Of a stretch of DNA of 64,000 nucleotides, positions 19,901 to 28,581 are shown piece by piece. A program made the translations under genes and the position numbers. Each line of letters starts with the position of its first letter. Within the stretch, counting starts at the first letter, position 1. The notes beneath the pieces are model-generated. The model was not told where the DNA came from. It saw nothing but the letters and a program-made list of their open reading frames with translations, and ran no database searches. Source of the stretch: Polaribacter sejongensis (lineage in GTDB: Bacteria; Bacteroidota; Bacteroidia; Flavobacteriales; Flavobacteriaceae); contig NZ_CP150667.1 in NCBI RefSeq assembly GCF_038024065.1, positions 372,001-436,000 of the forward strand, given 5' to 3'.

Positions 19901-21025
19901 GAGATAAAAGACGACGGAAAAGGAATTCCTAAAAAGAATGTCAAATTTATTTTTGATAGATTTTATCAAATAAAAAGAGATGAAAACTCTAGATCAGGAA
20001 CAGGTATTGGTTTGGCATTGGTAAAAAGTATTATAAAACTTCACAAAGGAAGTATTACAGTAAAAAGTAAAGAAAAGGAAGGAGCAACTTTTGTAATTCA
20101 ATTGCCGTTTGGAAACTCACATTTACAAAAAGAACAAATAGTTGATATATCTGAAGAGGTAAATGAAGCCGTTTTTTTAGAAGATAATCCTATAAATTAT
20201 TTAGAAGAAAAACCTAAAAACAATAATATTGAAGATATAGATGATAATATTCCTACCTTACTATTAGTAGAAGATAATACGGAGGTTAGAAACTTTATCA
20301 AACAAATTTTTGAGAATAACCATAATATTTTAGAAGCAGAAAATGGTGAGGTAGCATTAGAAATAGCTAAGAATAATTCGATAAATTTAATTATTAGTGA
20401 TGTTATGATGCCAATAATGGATGGTATTGAGCTTTGTGAAAAAATTAAAACAGATGTTGTTACCAGTCACATTCCTGTGTTACTTTTAACGGCAAAAACT
20501 TCTAAAGAATCTCAAAAAGAAGGTTATAAAACAGGTGCAGATGCCTACCTAACTAAACCTTTTGATGCTAGTATTTTAGAACAAAAAGTAATGAACCTTT
20601 TGCAGACAAGGCTAAATTTTATTAAAAAGTTTAAAAAAGATATTATTTTAAAACCTAAGGAATTAGAAATAACATCTGCAGATGAAATTTTTCTTAAAAA
20701 GTGTATTACAATTGTAGAAGAAAATATCAATAATTCAGAATTTACTATTGTTGACCTTATAAATGAAATAGGAATGAGTCGTTCTGCTTTTTATAGAAAA
20801 TTAAAAGCATTAACAGGTCAATCTATAATAGAGTTTATTAAAACAATTAAATTAAAAAGAGCTGCTCAATTAATATCACAAACAAAACGTACTATTTCTG
20901 AAATAGCGTTTGAGCTTGGTTTTAATGATTTAAAACACTTTAGAAAATCATTTAAAAAACAGTTTAATGAGTTGCCTTCTCAATACAGAGTAAAAAACCA
21001 TGAAGACATTCAATTAAATTCTTAA
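16916..21025 (+). CDS. Hybrid two-component system sensor-regulator (HTCS)
   Basis: This is a single-protein sensor and regulator of the Bacteroidota utilisation-locus type. In order it has a signal peptide (MKFIKIIFSFLLILVTYSTI), two-component propeller repeats (many WIGT and GLN motifs) to about residue 680, a Y_Y_Y domain, a membrane segment near 795 (WWAYLIYSILIIGSLFLI), HisKA with SHDFRTPL (His848), HATPase (NLLSNAFKFTP, DDGKGIP), a receiver domain with phospho-Asp1162 in ISDVMMP, and a C-terminal AraC helix-turn-helix. A TTG at 16871 or ATG at 16880 would give longer forms, but 16916 fits the signal peptide best. It should sense a glycan breakdown product in the periplasm and activate the susC units through the C-rich direct repeats (inference). 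Confidence 0.95.
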   Translation: MKFIKIIFSFLLILVTYSTISQDFSGTNQSLKFKQFSLVDGLSQSSVLCIMQDSKGYMWFGTRDGLNKYDGHTFKTYRHNYKDKNSISNSFIKTLVEDKNGDIWIGTNNGLNKFTPNNDSFERYKHSETKKSSFDNEIWSLTSAGDNNLWVGTNSGLEKFNIITKERTDIAKDSVHLLKNQIRSLFRSSDNNLWICNRKNIIVYNDSIVKEISYPQTQVRKTTRNYAPIVYEDKNNTIWLGYRDGLAVFNPQKNEFQHFKIKTNKISSINEEVRSVYEDFYGNIWVGTYNGLYIINKEKNVINHYLHDEKNKNSLSQNSIFNITGDTKGNVWIGTYAGGVNYYDRSFDLFKNYYIGASNYKLNYKVISSIVEDASKNLWIGTEGGGINFLNIKTGKFTYYTHNEDNPKSISTNNVKALLRTSEGNFWIGTHDGGLNFLNPTKTPFNFKKFNNDSNDSLSISNDRIISLFEDVNKHIWVGTSGGGLNVFHKKKKTFLRVKNTEQSIGEIIYNISKTEDKNVLLISGNKGLAKININTKEIVPIKYKQEREEDTSIITLCAFEDKQRNLWIGTEGYGLYFYNYTTKETINYGLEEGLPNQVIYTVLPDDYNNLWFSTNKGLSRLNLESNQFKNFDISDGISSNEFNYNSKIKLQNKELMFGSTNGIVFFNPNKILENSFIPPVYVTSVSVNNKPYLSGSSINEKITLNHNQNVFNFNFIALSYSKSEKNEYAYRLDGFDKNWNYIGHNKSATYTNLDAGNYTFRVKASNNDGLWNEKGHSIYITILPPFWKTWWAYLIYSILIIGSLFLIRKYSLLRIYEKNELKQERLEKQKIEEINRLKLTLFTNISHDFRTPLTLIIGPLERMLKNNEGSISIQNQHKTMYRNASVLLQLINQLLDFRKSETGKLKLRASENNIVSFIENIKKSFDEMADYREIDFTFKSKDKHIDIWFDDVNLKKVIFNLLSNAFKFTPNNGKIRIKLSTYTKPKNLKQFIQIEIKDDGKGIPKKNVKFIFDRFYQIKRDENSRSGTGIGLALVKSIIKLHKGSITVKSKEKEGATFVIQLPFGNSHLQKEQIVDISEEVNEAVFLEDNPINYLEEKPKNNNIEDIDDNIPTLLLVEDNTEVRNFIKQIFENNHNILEAENGEVALEIAKNNSINLIISDVMMPIMDGIELCEKIKTDVVTSHIPVLLLTAKTSKESQKEGYKTGADAYLTKPFDASILEQKVMNLLQTRLNFIKKFKKDIILKPKELEITSADEIFLKKCITIVEENINNSEFTIVDLINEIGMSRSAFYRKLKALTGQSIIEFIKTIKLKRAAQLISQTKRTISEIAFELGFNDLKHFRKSFKKQFNELPSQYRVKNHEDIQLNS

Positions 21026-21078
21026 TAAAAAATATAACACTTAAACTTCTTTATTCTAGTGGGTTATTCTTTTTATGA

Positions 21079-21117
21079 ACAAATACCCCCATTAGATTGA
21101 GCTATTTGTCCCTCTTT
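21079..21117 (+). promoter_or_regulatory. Candidate regulator site upstream of susC-2
   Basis: Reading forward: ATGAAC, AAATACCCCC with C block at 21086-21090, then a GTCCCTCTTT block whose aligned start is 22 bp later. The first part matches the susC-1 promoter (ATGAAC, TAATACCCCC), and AGCT plus TATT in the spacer are shared too. It sits 50-90 bp before the susC start. Confidence 0.6.
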
Positions 21118-21168
21118 TTTTTGTTAAAAGTCTCTTAAATTTACGGTATAATATAAAATATTTTAGGA

Positions 21169-24100
21169 ATGAAAAAACAGTTTAAATTGTCTTTAATTAA
21201 ATTAAAAACAAACGGAATTTTCTTTTTCTTGTTACTAAGTGTACTTACTACTTATGGTCAAGAAATAACAATTTCAGGTATTGTTACAGATGAAATCGGT
21301 TCTCCATTACCTGGAGTTTCGGTATCTGAAGCAGGAACCACAAAAGGAGTTTCTACAGATTTTGATGGTAATTATGTTATAAAGATAACAGCAGGTTCAT
21401 CTTTAACTTATAGTTATATAGGGTATAAATCTGTTACAAAAAAAATAGGTAAAGAAAATAAAGTAAATATAAGTTTGTCTCCAGATGTAGAAAACTTAGA
21501 CGAAATAGTTATTGTTGGATATGGGGCTGTTCAGAAAAAAGATTTAACAGGTTCTGTAGCGTTAGTAGATGTTGGTCAATTAACAAAAGCACCTGTTGCA
21601 AATTTCGATCAGGCTTTATCTGGTAGAGTAGCAGGGGTGCAGGTTAGTTCTGGTGGCGGAGAACCCGGAAGCGCAGCAAATATTGTAATTAGAGGAGGTA
21701 ATACTGTAAACGGAGATAATTCTCCTTTATATGTTTTAGATGGTTTTATTGTAGAAGATTTTAATCCTGGTTTAGTAGATCCATCAGACATAGAGTCTAT
21801 GAGTATTTTAAAAGATGCTTCTGCTACAGCAATTTACGGTGTACGTGGTTCTAATGGAGTTGTTATAATTACAACTAAAAGAGCAAAAGAAGGAAGAACA
21901 AAAATTACTTATGAGTCTAGGTTAGATGTAAAACAAGTTTCTAAAACGTTAGATGTTTTAGATGCTTACGAATATATCAAGTTAAATTTAGAACTAAATG
22001 AAGGTTCTACAAGTTTAAGGTTCTTTTCTGTACCAGATGCAGATACCGGAAATAGTGTTATTGTTGGTGGTTTAGAAGATTACGCAGATTATCCTTCGAG
22101 AAATTGGCAAGATGAAGCTTTTAGAACAGCGTATTCTAAAACACATAAACTTAAAATTTCTAGTGGTACAGAGAAAACTAGATTTAATGCATCTATAAAC
22201 ATGGTTGAAGATCAAGGATCTTTATTAAAATCAGAATATGAAAGATTAAACGGAAGAGTTACTTTAAACCATAAAGTAAATGATAAATTAGACGCAACTA
22301 TAGATATAAATTATACAACCTACAGTCAAGAAGGATTAAACACAAAAGGAACATCTTCGTATTCATTTTTAAGAAGTTTAATAGGGTATACGCCAGTAGC
22401 AAATAAGTTTTTAGATTATAATGGACAAGATCCTTTAAATAATATTAGTAATGAATATGATGTAACTAATATTGTTTCTTGGCATCCATTAGTATCATTA
22501 AATAATGAATATAGAAAAAGTGAAACAGATCAATTAATAACAAATTTACGTTTAAGATATAAGGTAACACCAAAGTTAACTTTAGATGCTAAAGGAAGTT
22601 ATAATTCTCAATACAGAAAAACGGGTCAGTTTTATAATAGTCAAACGGTATATGGTAGGTTAATAAATAAAATAGACGGTATTAATGGTTCTTTAGATAA
22701 TAGCCGTTGGAAATATTATTCATCAATAAATACGCTAAACTATAAAAATACATTTAACGACCACAAAATAGATGCTCTTGTTGGTGTAACTTTAAATATT
22801 AGAAATTTCGATCAAACCTATTTTAAATCTATAGATATTCCTCAATATGTAGAACATTTAGGTATTAATGCTATTGATGAGGGTACTTTAAATGATGCGA
22901 ATGATATAAATTCAAGTGAAAAAAGAAGTGTTTTTTCATTATTAGGACGTTTAAATTATGGATATAAGAATAAATATTTACTTACAGCTTCTATTAGAAG
23001 AGATGCATCATCTGCTTTTCCAGAAAGTAATAGAGTTGGTTATTTTCCATCAGTAGCTGTATCGTGGAAAGCAGAAGAAGAAAGGTTTATTAAAAATTTA
23101 AACATTTTTTCTCAGTTAAAATTTAAATTAGGTTATGGTAAAACGGGTAATGATAGAATTCTTAATTATAATGCTGGTAATCAAATTTTAACATCAAACA
23201 ATGCATCTTATTTTTTTAATGGACAAACGATTCAAGGGCAACGACCTACTAGTTTTGGTGCAAATTTAGATTTACAATGGGAAACAACATCTCAATTTAA
23301 TGCAGGTTTAGATATGTCATTTTTAAATGATAGAATTTCTTTAACTACAGAGGTATATCAAAAAGACACAAAAGATTTACTTCTTAATTCTGATGCAGCT
23401 CCTTCTCAAGGATTTTCTACACAATGGGTAAATTCTGGACAAGTAAGAAATAGAGGTTTAGAAATAAGTTTAAGTACTAGAAATATTCAGACAAAAGACT
23501 TTAGTTGGACAACCGATTTTAATATATCATTTAATCAAAATAAGGTAATTTCTTTACCAGAAAGCAAACCAATTTTTGGAACACCAGATTATTATTGGAG
23601 GCTTAGTAGCCAACAATATATTGTTGAAGAAGGAAAACCTTTGGGTAATATGTTTGGGTATATTTCTGATGGAGTTTATCAACCAGAAGATTTTGAAAAC
23701 TACAATGCAAACGATGCATCACATACTTTATTAGCATCGCAACCTAGTTACAGAAGTCATCAAGCCGGAGATGAAAAATACAAAGATTTAAATGGTGATG
23801 GAGTAATTACAAATGATGATAAAACTATTATTGGTAATGGGTTAGCAAAGCATTTTGGAGGTTTAGGAAATACGTTTAAATATAAAAACTTTCAATTAAA
23901 TACATTTTTTCAATGGTCTTATGGTAACGATATTTTAAATGCTAATAGAATGGTTTTTGAAGATATGAATACTGTAGGACAAAATCAGTTAGCTACCGTA
24001 ACAGATAGATGGACTATTGATAATCAAGATACAGATATTTATAGAGCAGGAGGACAAGGTTTTGAAGATATTTCTTCTAGAATTATTGAAGATGGTTCTT

Positions 24101-24336
24101 ATATAAGATTAAAAACAGTGAATTTTTCATATAGTTTTCCACAACCGATACTAGAAAAAATGAAGTTAAATAGCTTAGAGTTATTTATTTCTGGACAAAA
24201 TTTAATAACATGGACAAATTACTCTGGTTTTGATCCGGAAGTGTCTGTAAATAGTTCAGCAATTATGCCTGGTATAGATTACTCTGCCTATCCAAAGCAT
24301 AAGATATTTAGTTTAGGTTTAAATGTTTCATTTTAA
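21169..24336 (+). CDS. susC: SusC/RagA-family TonB-dependent outer membrane transporter
   Basis: The protein has 1055 aa. A signal peptide ends near residue 30 (LTTYGQE). A carboxypeptidase-like domain follows (ISGIVTDEIGSPLPGVSV, TDFDGNYVI). The link is VENLDEIVIVGYGAVQKKDLTGSV, the classic SusC TonB-box-like segment. The plug has PLYVLDGFIV and LKDASATAIYGVRGSNGVVI, and the barrel ends in GLNVSF with terminal Phe. It is first in a plus-strand operon with susD and the DUF5017 surface protein. It transports lyase-generated oligosaccharides into the periplasm, where GH88 acts. It is not a close duplicate of the susC on the minus strand: barrel sequences differ throughout, so the two pairs may take different ligands. 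Confidence 0.96.
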   Translation: MKKQFKLSLIKLKTNGIFFFLLLSVLTTYGQEITISGIVTDEIGSPLPGVSVSEAGTTKGVSTDFDGNYVIKITAGSSLTYSYIGYKSVTKKIGKENKVNISLSPDVENLDEIVIVGYGAVQKKDLTGSVALVDVGQLTKAPVANFDQALSGRVAGVQVSSGGGEPGSAANIVIRGGNTVNGDNSPLYVLDGFIVEDFNPGLVDPSDIESMSILKDASATAIYGVRGSNGVVIITTKRAKEGRTKITYESRLDVKQVSKTLDVLDAYEYIKLNLELNEGSTSLRFFSVPDADTGNSVIVGGLEDYADYPSRNWQDEAFRTAYSKTHKLKISSGTEKTRFNASINMVEDQGSLLKSEYERLNGRVTLNHKVNDKLDATIDINYTTYSQEGLNTKGTSSYSFLRSLIGYTPVANKFLDYNGQDPLNNISNEYDVTNIVSWHPLVSLNNEYRKSETDQLITNLRLRYKVTPKLTLDAKGSYNSQYRKTGQFYNSQTVYGRLINKIDGINGSLDNSRWKYYSSINTLNYKNTFNDHKIDALVGVTLNIRNFDQTYFKSIDIPQYVEHLGINAIDEGTLNDANDINSSEKRSVFSLLGRLNYGYKNKYLLTASIRRDASSAFPESNRVGYFPSVAVSWKAEEERFIKNLNIFSQLKFKLGYGKTGNDRILNYNAGNQILTSNNASYFFNGQTIQGQRPTSFGANLDLQWETTSQFNAGLDMSFLNDRISLTTEVYQKDTKDLLLNSDAAPSQGFSTQWVNSGQVRNRGLEISLSTRNIQTKDFSWTTDFNISFNQNKVISLPESKPIFGTPDYYWRLSSQQYIVEEGKPLGNMFGYISDGVYQPEDFENYNANDASHTLLASQPSYRSHQAGDEKYKDLNGDGVITNDDKTIIGNGLAKHFGGLGNTFKYKNFQLNTFFQWSYGNDILNANRMVFEDMNTVGQNQLATVTDRWTIDNQDTDIYRAGGQGFEDISSRIIEDGSYIRLKTVNFSYSFPQPILEKMKLNSLELFISGQNLITWTNYSGFDPEVSVNSSAIMPGIDYSAYPKHKIFSLGLNVSF

Positions 24337-24347
24337 AAAATACAATT

Positions 24348-25979
24348 ATGAAAATTAAGATAATAATATTATTACTACTAATACTTACAATACAAGGTTG
24401 CGATAATCAATTAGATATTGAACAAAACGATAGCATTACATCTACAACATTATATAATTCAGAATCTGGTGCTTTAGCAGGGTTAGCAGGTGTATACAGT
24501 AGAGTAGTTACAGCGTATAAAGAAGCAGAAATTAACGCACTTTACCCATCTAGTTATACAGATGAGGGGCATTATAATAGAGTTGGAGCTTTTGGTTATA
24601 TTAAAAATGATTTTTCTTCTTCAGATACTAAGTTAAGAATACTTTGGACAAGTTATTACGAAGGTATTGTAAGTGTTAATACTTTTTTAATAGGTGTTAG
24701 AAATTCTGATATAGATGAAACTCTAAAACAACAACTAATTGCAGAAGGTCATTTTTTAAGAGCTTTTATTTATTTCGATTTAGAAAAAGCCTTTGGCGGT
24801 AAAGAAGGAATACCAATGCAATTAGAAGAAACTATTGGAGAGTTGTTACCTAGAACTTCTGGTATAGATGTTTATAAGCAAATTATTGCTGATTTAGAAT
24901 TAGCAGAAAAAGATTTGCCAGAAGATGCAGATGTTACACCTGGTAGAGCAGGTAAAGGTGTTGCTAGAGGTTTGTTAGCAAGAGCATATTTATATATTGC
25001 AGGTGAGCCTTTTAACGAACCCGGAGCTTATGAGAAATCAAAAGAATGGAGTGAAGCTATTATAAGTAATTCTTATTACCAATTAAATTCTAGTTACCAA
25101 GATGTGTTTAATAAACTAGCAATGGAAGAGTATGATAATAAAGAAGTACTTTTTCAAATAGGTTTCTCTTTTGCAAATTCAGATGTAAATCAATCATCAA
25201 AATTAGGTGCAGTTGCTGGTATGTTAGTGCACGATGAAGGTTGTGGAAAAGGTTTTGCTTTAATGAATGCAACAATTTCCTTATTACAAAAATATAGATC
25301 AGATATTTCTGATGAAAGAGGATTGTGGAACGTAAACCCGTACTATGTTCCAAGATTAAATGACTGTAATACAGAGCTTCTTAATAATCAATTTTTAGAA
25401 GTAGCATCAAAATATAGAAGATCTTTAGAAAGTAATAACACCAACTCATCTTATGGGGCACACCATTGGCCAGTTTTAAGGTTTTCTGATGTTTTATTAA
25501 TGTATGCAGAAGCAGAAAATCAAATAAACCCAGGTTCTAGTTTAGCTTTAAATGCTGTAAATCGCGTAAGAAACAGAGCTAAAGCAACACCTTTTACAGA
25601 GATTAATGAAGGGTTAATACAAGAAGAAAGAATGTTAGAATTGTGTTTTGAAGGGCATAGAAAATACGACCTTTTAAGATGGGGTATTTTAGAAGAAAGA
25701 GTAAATGAAACTAAAAGTATAATGGAAACTTTAGGAGCAGATTCAGATTTTGTAAATACAGATTGGTCTATCTATGCAGATGCTAATGTTGGGCCAGACG
25801 GAATTCCTTTAAGCGGAGACGAACCAACTACTTTAGAAGTTAGATTAAATAGCCTTAGCTCTTCTTTTAATTATTTTGATGGTTACAATAATTTTGATAT
25901 CTCTAAACATTATATACTGCCAATACCAGAACAAGAATTAGGTGTAAATACAAACTTATCTCAAACAGCAGGTTGGTAA
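24348..25979 (+). CDS. susD: SusD/RagB-family outer membrane lipoprotein
   Basis: This 543-aa lipoprotein has Cys18 in the lipobox (TIQGC). It has classic SusD features: FLRAFIYFDLEKAFGG after the first helix pair, TPR-like helices, RFSDVLLMYAEAENQI, and the C-terminal ELCFEGHRKYDLLRWG. It lies 11 bp after susC-2 and is cotranscribed. It would bind the glycan at the cell surface and lid the SusC porin. Unlike the first SusD of the window it belongs to the common RagB/SusD type. Confidence 0.95.
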   Translation: MKIKIIILLLLILTIQGCDNQLDIEQNDSITSTTLYNSESGALAGLAGVYSRVVTAYKEAEINALYPSSYTDEGHYNRVGAFGYIKNDFSSSDTKLRILWTSYYEGIVSVNTFLIGVRNSDIDETLKQQLIAEGHFLRAFIYFDLEKAFGGKEGIPMQLEETIGELLPRTSGIDVYKQIIADLELAEKDLPEDADVTPGRAGKGVARGLLARAYLYIAGEPFNEPGAYEKSKEWSEAIISNSYYQLNSSYQDVFNKLAMEEYDNKEVLFQIGFSFANSDVNQSSKLGAVAGMLVHDEGCGKGFALMNATISLLQKYRSDISDERGLWNVNPYYVPRLNDCNTELLNNQFLEVASKYRRSLESNNTNSSYGAHHWPVLRFSDVLLMYAEAENQINPGSSLALNAVNRVRNRAKATPFTEINEGLIQEERMLELCFEGHRKYDLLRWGILEERVNETKSIMETLGADSDFVNTDWSIYADANVGPDGIPLSGDEPTTLEVRLNSLSSSFNYFDGYNNFDISKHYILPIPEQELGVNTNLSQTAGW

Positions 25980-26008
25980 AATTTTAGTTTAAAATTTAAA
26001 ACATAAAG

Positions 26009-26944
26009 ATGAAAAACATAAAACAAATAGTATTCAGTACACTTTTGCTAACATTTTTGTTTACAAGTTGCGAAGATTTTGAAGAGGTAAAAACACCCGA
26101 TTTTGAAGTAAGTGTAAAGCAATCTATCGCTGTGGGCGAAGAAGTAGAATTTACAATAGAAAATGCGCCAAATTTCTTGAGTTTTTATTCAGGAGAATTT
26201 GGTAAAGAATATCAATATAGAGATAGAACAAATATAGAAGGAACTGTAAATATGTCTTTTGATTGTGCTCAAAATTATCAAAACGGAACAAGTCGTTCTA
26301 ATCCTGGTTTATCTATTCAATATTCTTCAGATTATGATGGTTCTGGAACAGCAGCAGCAATTGCTGCGTCAAATTGGACAGATATTTCAGATAAATTTAT
26401 TTTACCAACAAACAGAACGTACGAATGGACAAATTCTGGTATAGGAGATATTACAGACTTAGCAGCAGAAGGTCAGTCGGTTTATATTGCCTTTAAAATA
26501 TTGGCAGAAGGAAAAACATCCGAAGGTAACAGACAAGGAGAATATCGTTTTAATAATTTTGTAATAGATTTATCGGTAGCAGGTAAAACAACAACTTTAC
26601 CCGTTACAGATTTAGAAAGTACAGAGTGGCAAACCGTAAACGTACAAGGTTCTGGAGATGCAAATACAAACGAATGGATTTGGTGGTCTAATGATTTTTT
26701 TAGAATGAATGGTACTTCTGCAGATTTTACAAATGAAGATTGGTTAATTACTGATAAAATTAATTTAACAGCAGTTTTACCAGATCAAGCAATTTCACTT
26801 AAATCATATTCAGAACGTTTAGAATCATTTAAACATATTTATTCAGAAGCAGGGGTTTATACAGTAACCTTTGTAGGTAATAATACTACTGTTTATGGAA
26901 ATGAAGAAGATGTTAAGGAGTTAACAATAGAGGTGTTAGAGTAA
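26009..26944 (+). CDS. DUF5017 surface glycan-binding lipoprotein candidate
   Basis: This 311-aa lipoprotein has Cys21 in FTSC. The start of the mature part (FEEVKTPDFEVSV, then VGEEVEFTIENAPNFLSFYSGE) and the choice-of-anchor-like middle with DLAAEGQSVYIAFKIL match DUF5017 proteins, which are commonly encoded right after susD in Bacteroidota and act as surface glycan-binding proteins. Here it follows susD-2 by 29 bp. A PKD-like beta-sandwich is expected at the N-terminus. The ligand is unproven, but the context suggests the glycosaminoglycan. A terminator follows the gene. Confidence 0.85.
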   Translation: MKNIKQIVFSTLLLTFLFTSCEDFEEVKTPDFEVSVKQSIAVGEEVEFTIENAPNFLSFYSGEFGKEYQYRDRTNIEGTVNMSFDCAQNYQNGTSRSNPGLSIQYSSDYDGSGTAAAIAASNWTDISDKFILPTNRTYEWTNSGIGDITDLAAEGQSVYIAFKILAEGKTSEGNRQGEYRFNNFVIDLSVAGKTTTLPVTDLESTEWQTVNVQGSGDANTNEWIWWSNDFFRMNGTSADFTNEDWLITDKINLTAVLPDQAISLKSYSERLESFKHIYSEAGVYTVTFVGNNTTVYGNEEDVKELTIEVLE

Positions 26945-26945
26945 T

Positions 26946-26980
26946 TACCCCCTCTTTTTATATTAGTTGCCCCCTCTTTT
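26946..26980 (+). promoter_or_regulatory. C-rich direct repeat before the sorting-domain protein gene
   Basis: Two CCCCCTCTTT blocks start at 26948 and 26970, exactly 22 bp apart, the first preceded by TA as in the susC-1 site. It lies 50-85 bp before the next gene. The second block is also one arm of the terminator hairpin, so a purely terminator-related explanation is possible for that half. Confidence 0.5.
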
Positions 26981-27003
26981 TAATAAAAGAGGGGGTTTAT
27001 TTT
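26970..27003 (+). terminator. Intrinsic terminator after DUF5017 gene
   Basis: CCCCCTCTTTT pairs with AAAAGAGGGGG across a four-base TAAT loop, followed by a T-rich run (TTTATTTTT). It would end the susC-susD-DUF5017 transcript. Confidence 0.88.
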
Positions 27004-27031
27004 TATAATCTAATTAAAAAACAATATTAAC

Positions 27032-28312
27032 ATGAAAAAAATTACTTTTTTACTAATGTCTTTAATAGGTATTAGCGCAATTACAAATGCACAAGTTACA
27101 GCAACAGGCTCTTATAGTTCTGATGCTACTGTAACGATAACAAATGTTACAACGGATGAAGATAATGGAGATGGTTTTGGTGACGGTGCAAAACTTATAG
27201 ATGGATCAGATGCTACTTCAGAAACTGAAACAGCATATTTTACATTTGATGGAACAATGGAGAATGGTGCTGACTATACTATTAATACAACATTATATAA
27301 TGTTACTAATAATTTTTGTATTGTTTCTGTTGCTTTATATAATAAAACAGATGGTACTGAATTGGCTATAACTAGTACTCAAACATCGGGAGTTTCAAAT
27401 GGTTTACAAGGAATGAGTAGTACTTCTGTTGATAAAATTGTAGCTATGGAATTGATGTACACTGCTACTGCTACCGATATTGGTGATGTATTAGAAGTAA
27501 GGTTTATAAAAACTCAAGCTTCAGCAGCTCGTAATTATGCTATTGATGTTTTAAAACTAAATGGAACAGCTGTAAGTGTTGCAACAACCACTTTTTCAGA
27601 AACAGGTAATTGGAGTGCTATAGGAGATGTTGAATTAAGTAATACAAATACCGATGCTGATAATGGAGATGGTGTTGCTGATGGAGCACTTTATGCAGAT
27701 GTACAAGCTGCGGTACTTGGTAATGGTTCTGCATTTACGTTTGACGAAACTATGGAAGAAGGAGACGCATATTCAGTGGTTACAAAAATGTATATAACAA
27801 ATACTTGTTATACTGTGATTGACGTGTCTTTATTTAATGTAACTAGTGGAGTTCAATTAACTACATTTAAAGCTAATATACCTAATAATACAACTGTTTT
27901 GGAAGTGTCATTAAGCTATACTGCATTAGCTAGTGATGAAGGTGATGTATTAGAATTAAGATACGAGAGTGCTCACGGAAGTCCAAATGTATGTCGTGAT
28001 TATTCTATAGATAATGTAGCAATTAATGGTTCTGTAATATCATTAAGTTTAGCAGTTGCATCTACGGAGGATGCTATTTTAGGTAAAAACATTTCAATAT
28101 TCCCTAATCCTGCAGAAGATATTATAAATATCAAAAACGAAAGCACTATTAATATAAAAAGTATCAAACTTACTGATATTACAGGTAGGGAAGTATTAAA
28201 TGGAGATTTTAAAAAAACCATTGATGTTGCAAGTTTTTCTCGTGGAATTTATTTGTTAAAATTAGAATCTGAATTAGGTAATTATACAACTAAAAAACTA
28301 ATATTAAAATAG
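27032..28312 (+). CDS. Secreted two-repeat protein with type IX sorting domain
   Basis: This 426-aa protein has a signal peptide ending near residue 20 (ITNAQ). Two similar domains follow, at about 22-180 and 188-340. Both carry a DNGDG motif (TTDEDNGDGFGDGA and NTDADNGDGVADGA), a FTFD(G/E)TME segment, a paired Cys and an ISY/LSYTA..D.GDVLE(V/L)R strand. The final 75 residues form a type A T9SS sorting domain (SIFPNPAEDIINI, then SRGIYLLKLESE). The protein is therefore exported and probably attached to the cell surface. The repeats look like beta-sandwich carbohydrate-binding modules, but I do not recognise a named family. It has its own promoter region and terminator between the susCD-2 and lyase units. 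Confidence 0.8.
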   Translation: MKKITFLLMSLIGISAITNAQVTATGSYSSDATVTITNVTTDEDNGDGFGDGAKLIDGSDATSETETAYFTFDGTMENGADYTINTTLYNVTNNFCIVSVALYNKTDGTELAITSTQTSGVSNGLQGMSSTSVDKIVAMELMYTATATDIGDVLEVRFIKTQASAARNYAIDVLKLNGTAVSVATTTFSETGNWSAIGDVELSNTNTDADNGDGVADGALYADVQAAVLGNGSAFTFDETMEEGDAYSVVTKMYITNTCYTVIDVSLFNVTSGVQLTTFKANIPNNTTVLEVSLSYTALASDEGDVLELRYESAHGSPNVCRDYSIDNVAINGSVISLSLAVASTEDAILGKNISIFPNPAEDIINIKNESTINIKSIKLTDITGREVLNGDFKKTIDVASFSRGIYLLKLESELGNYTTKKLILK

Positions 28313-28346
28313 AGTAATAAAATTCCAACCCTATTTTTAAGGTAAT

Positions 28347-28381
28347 AAAAAGGATAGGTTTATTATAGATCTATCCTTTTT
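28347..28381 (+). terminator. Intrinsic terminator after the sorting-domain gene
   Basis: AAAAAGGATAG at 28347-28357 pairs with CTATCCTTTTT at 28371-28381, and a T-run continues past the stem. Confidence 0.88.
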
Positions 28382-28464
28382 TATTTTAACTTAAGTTCAC
28401 TAAACTATAATTTAAATACTGTTTAGTGATTAATATCTGCTATTAATTTTAAAAGAATAGTAAA

Positions 28465-28495
28465 TACCTCTCTTAAGGTTAATTTGCCCCTCTTT
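28465..28495 (+). promoter_or_regulatory. Candidate regulator site before the GH88-PL8 operon
   Basis: The downstream half TTTGCCCCTCTTT is close to the repeat in the other promoters of this locus. The upstream half TACCTCTCTT, at a 22-bp distance when aligned on TCT, is weaker. It sits about 90-115 bp before the GH88 start. Confidence 0.45.
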
Positions 28496-28581
28496 ATTAC
28501 TTTATAAATGAACGAATTTTACATCATATTAAATAGCATCAGAATTACAAGTTAAAAGCCCGGTTAAAAAAATAAATTATT

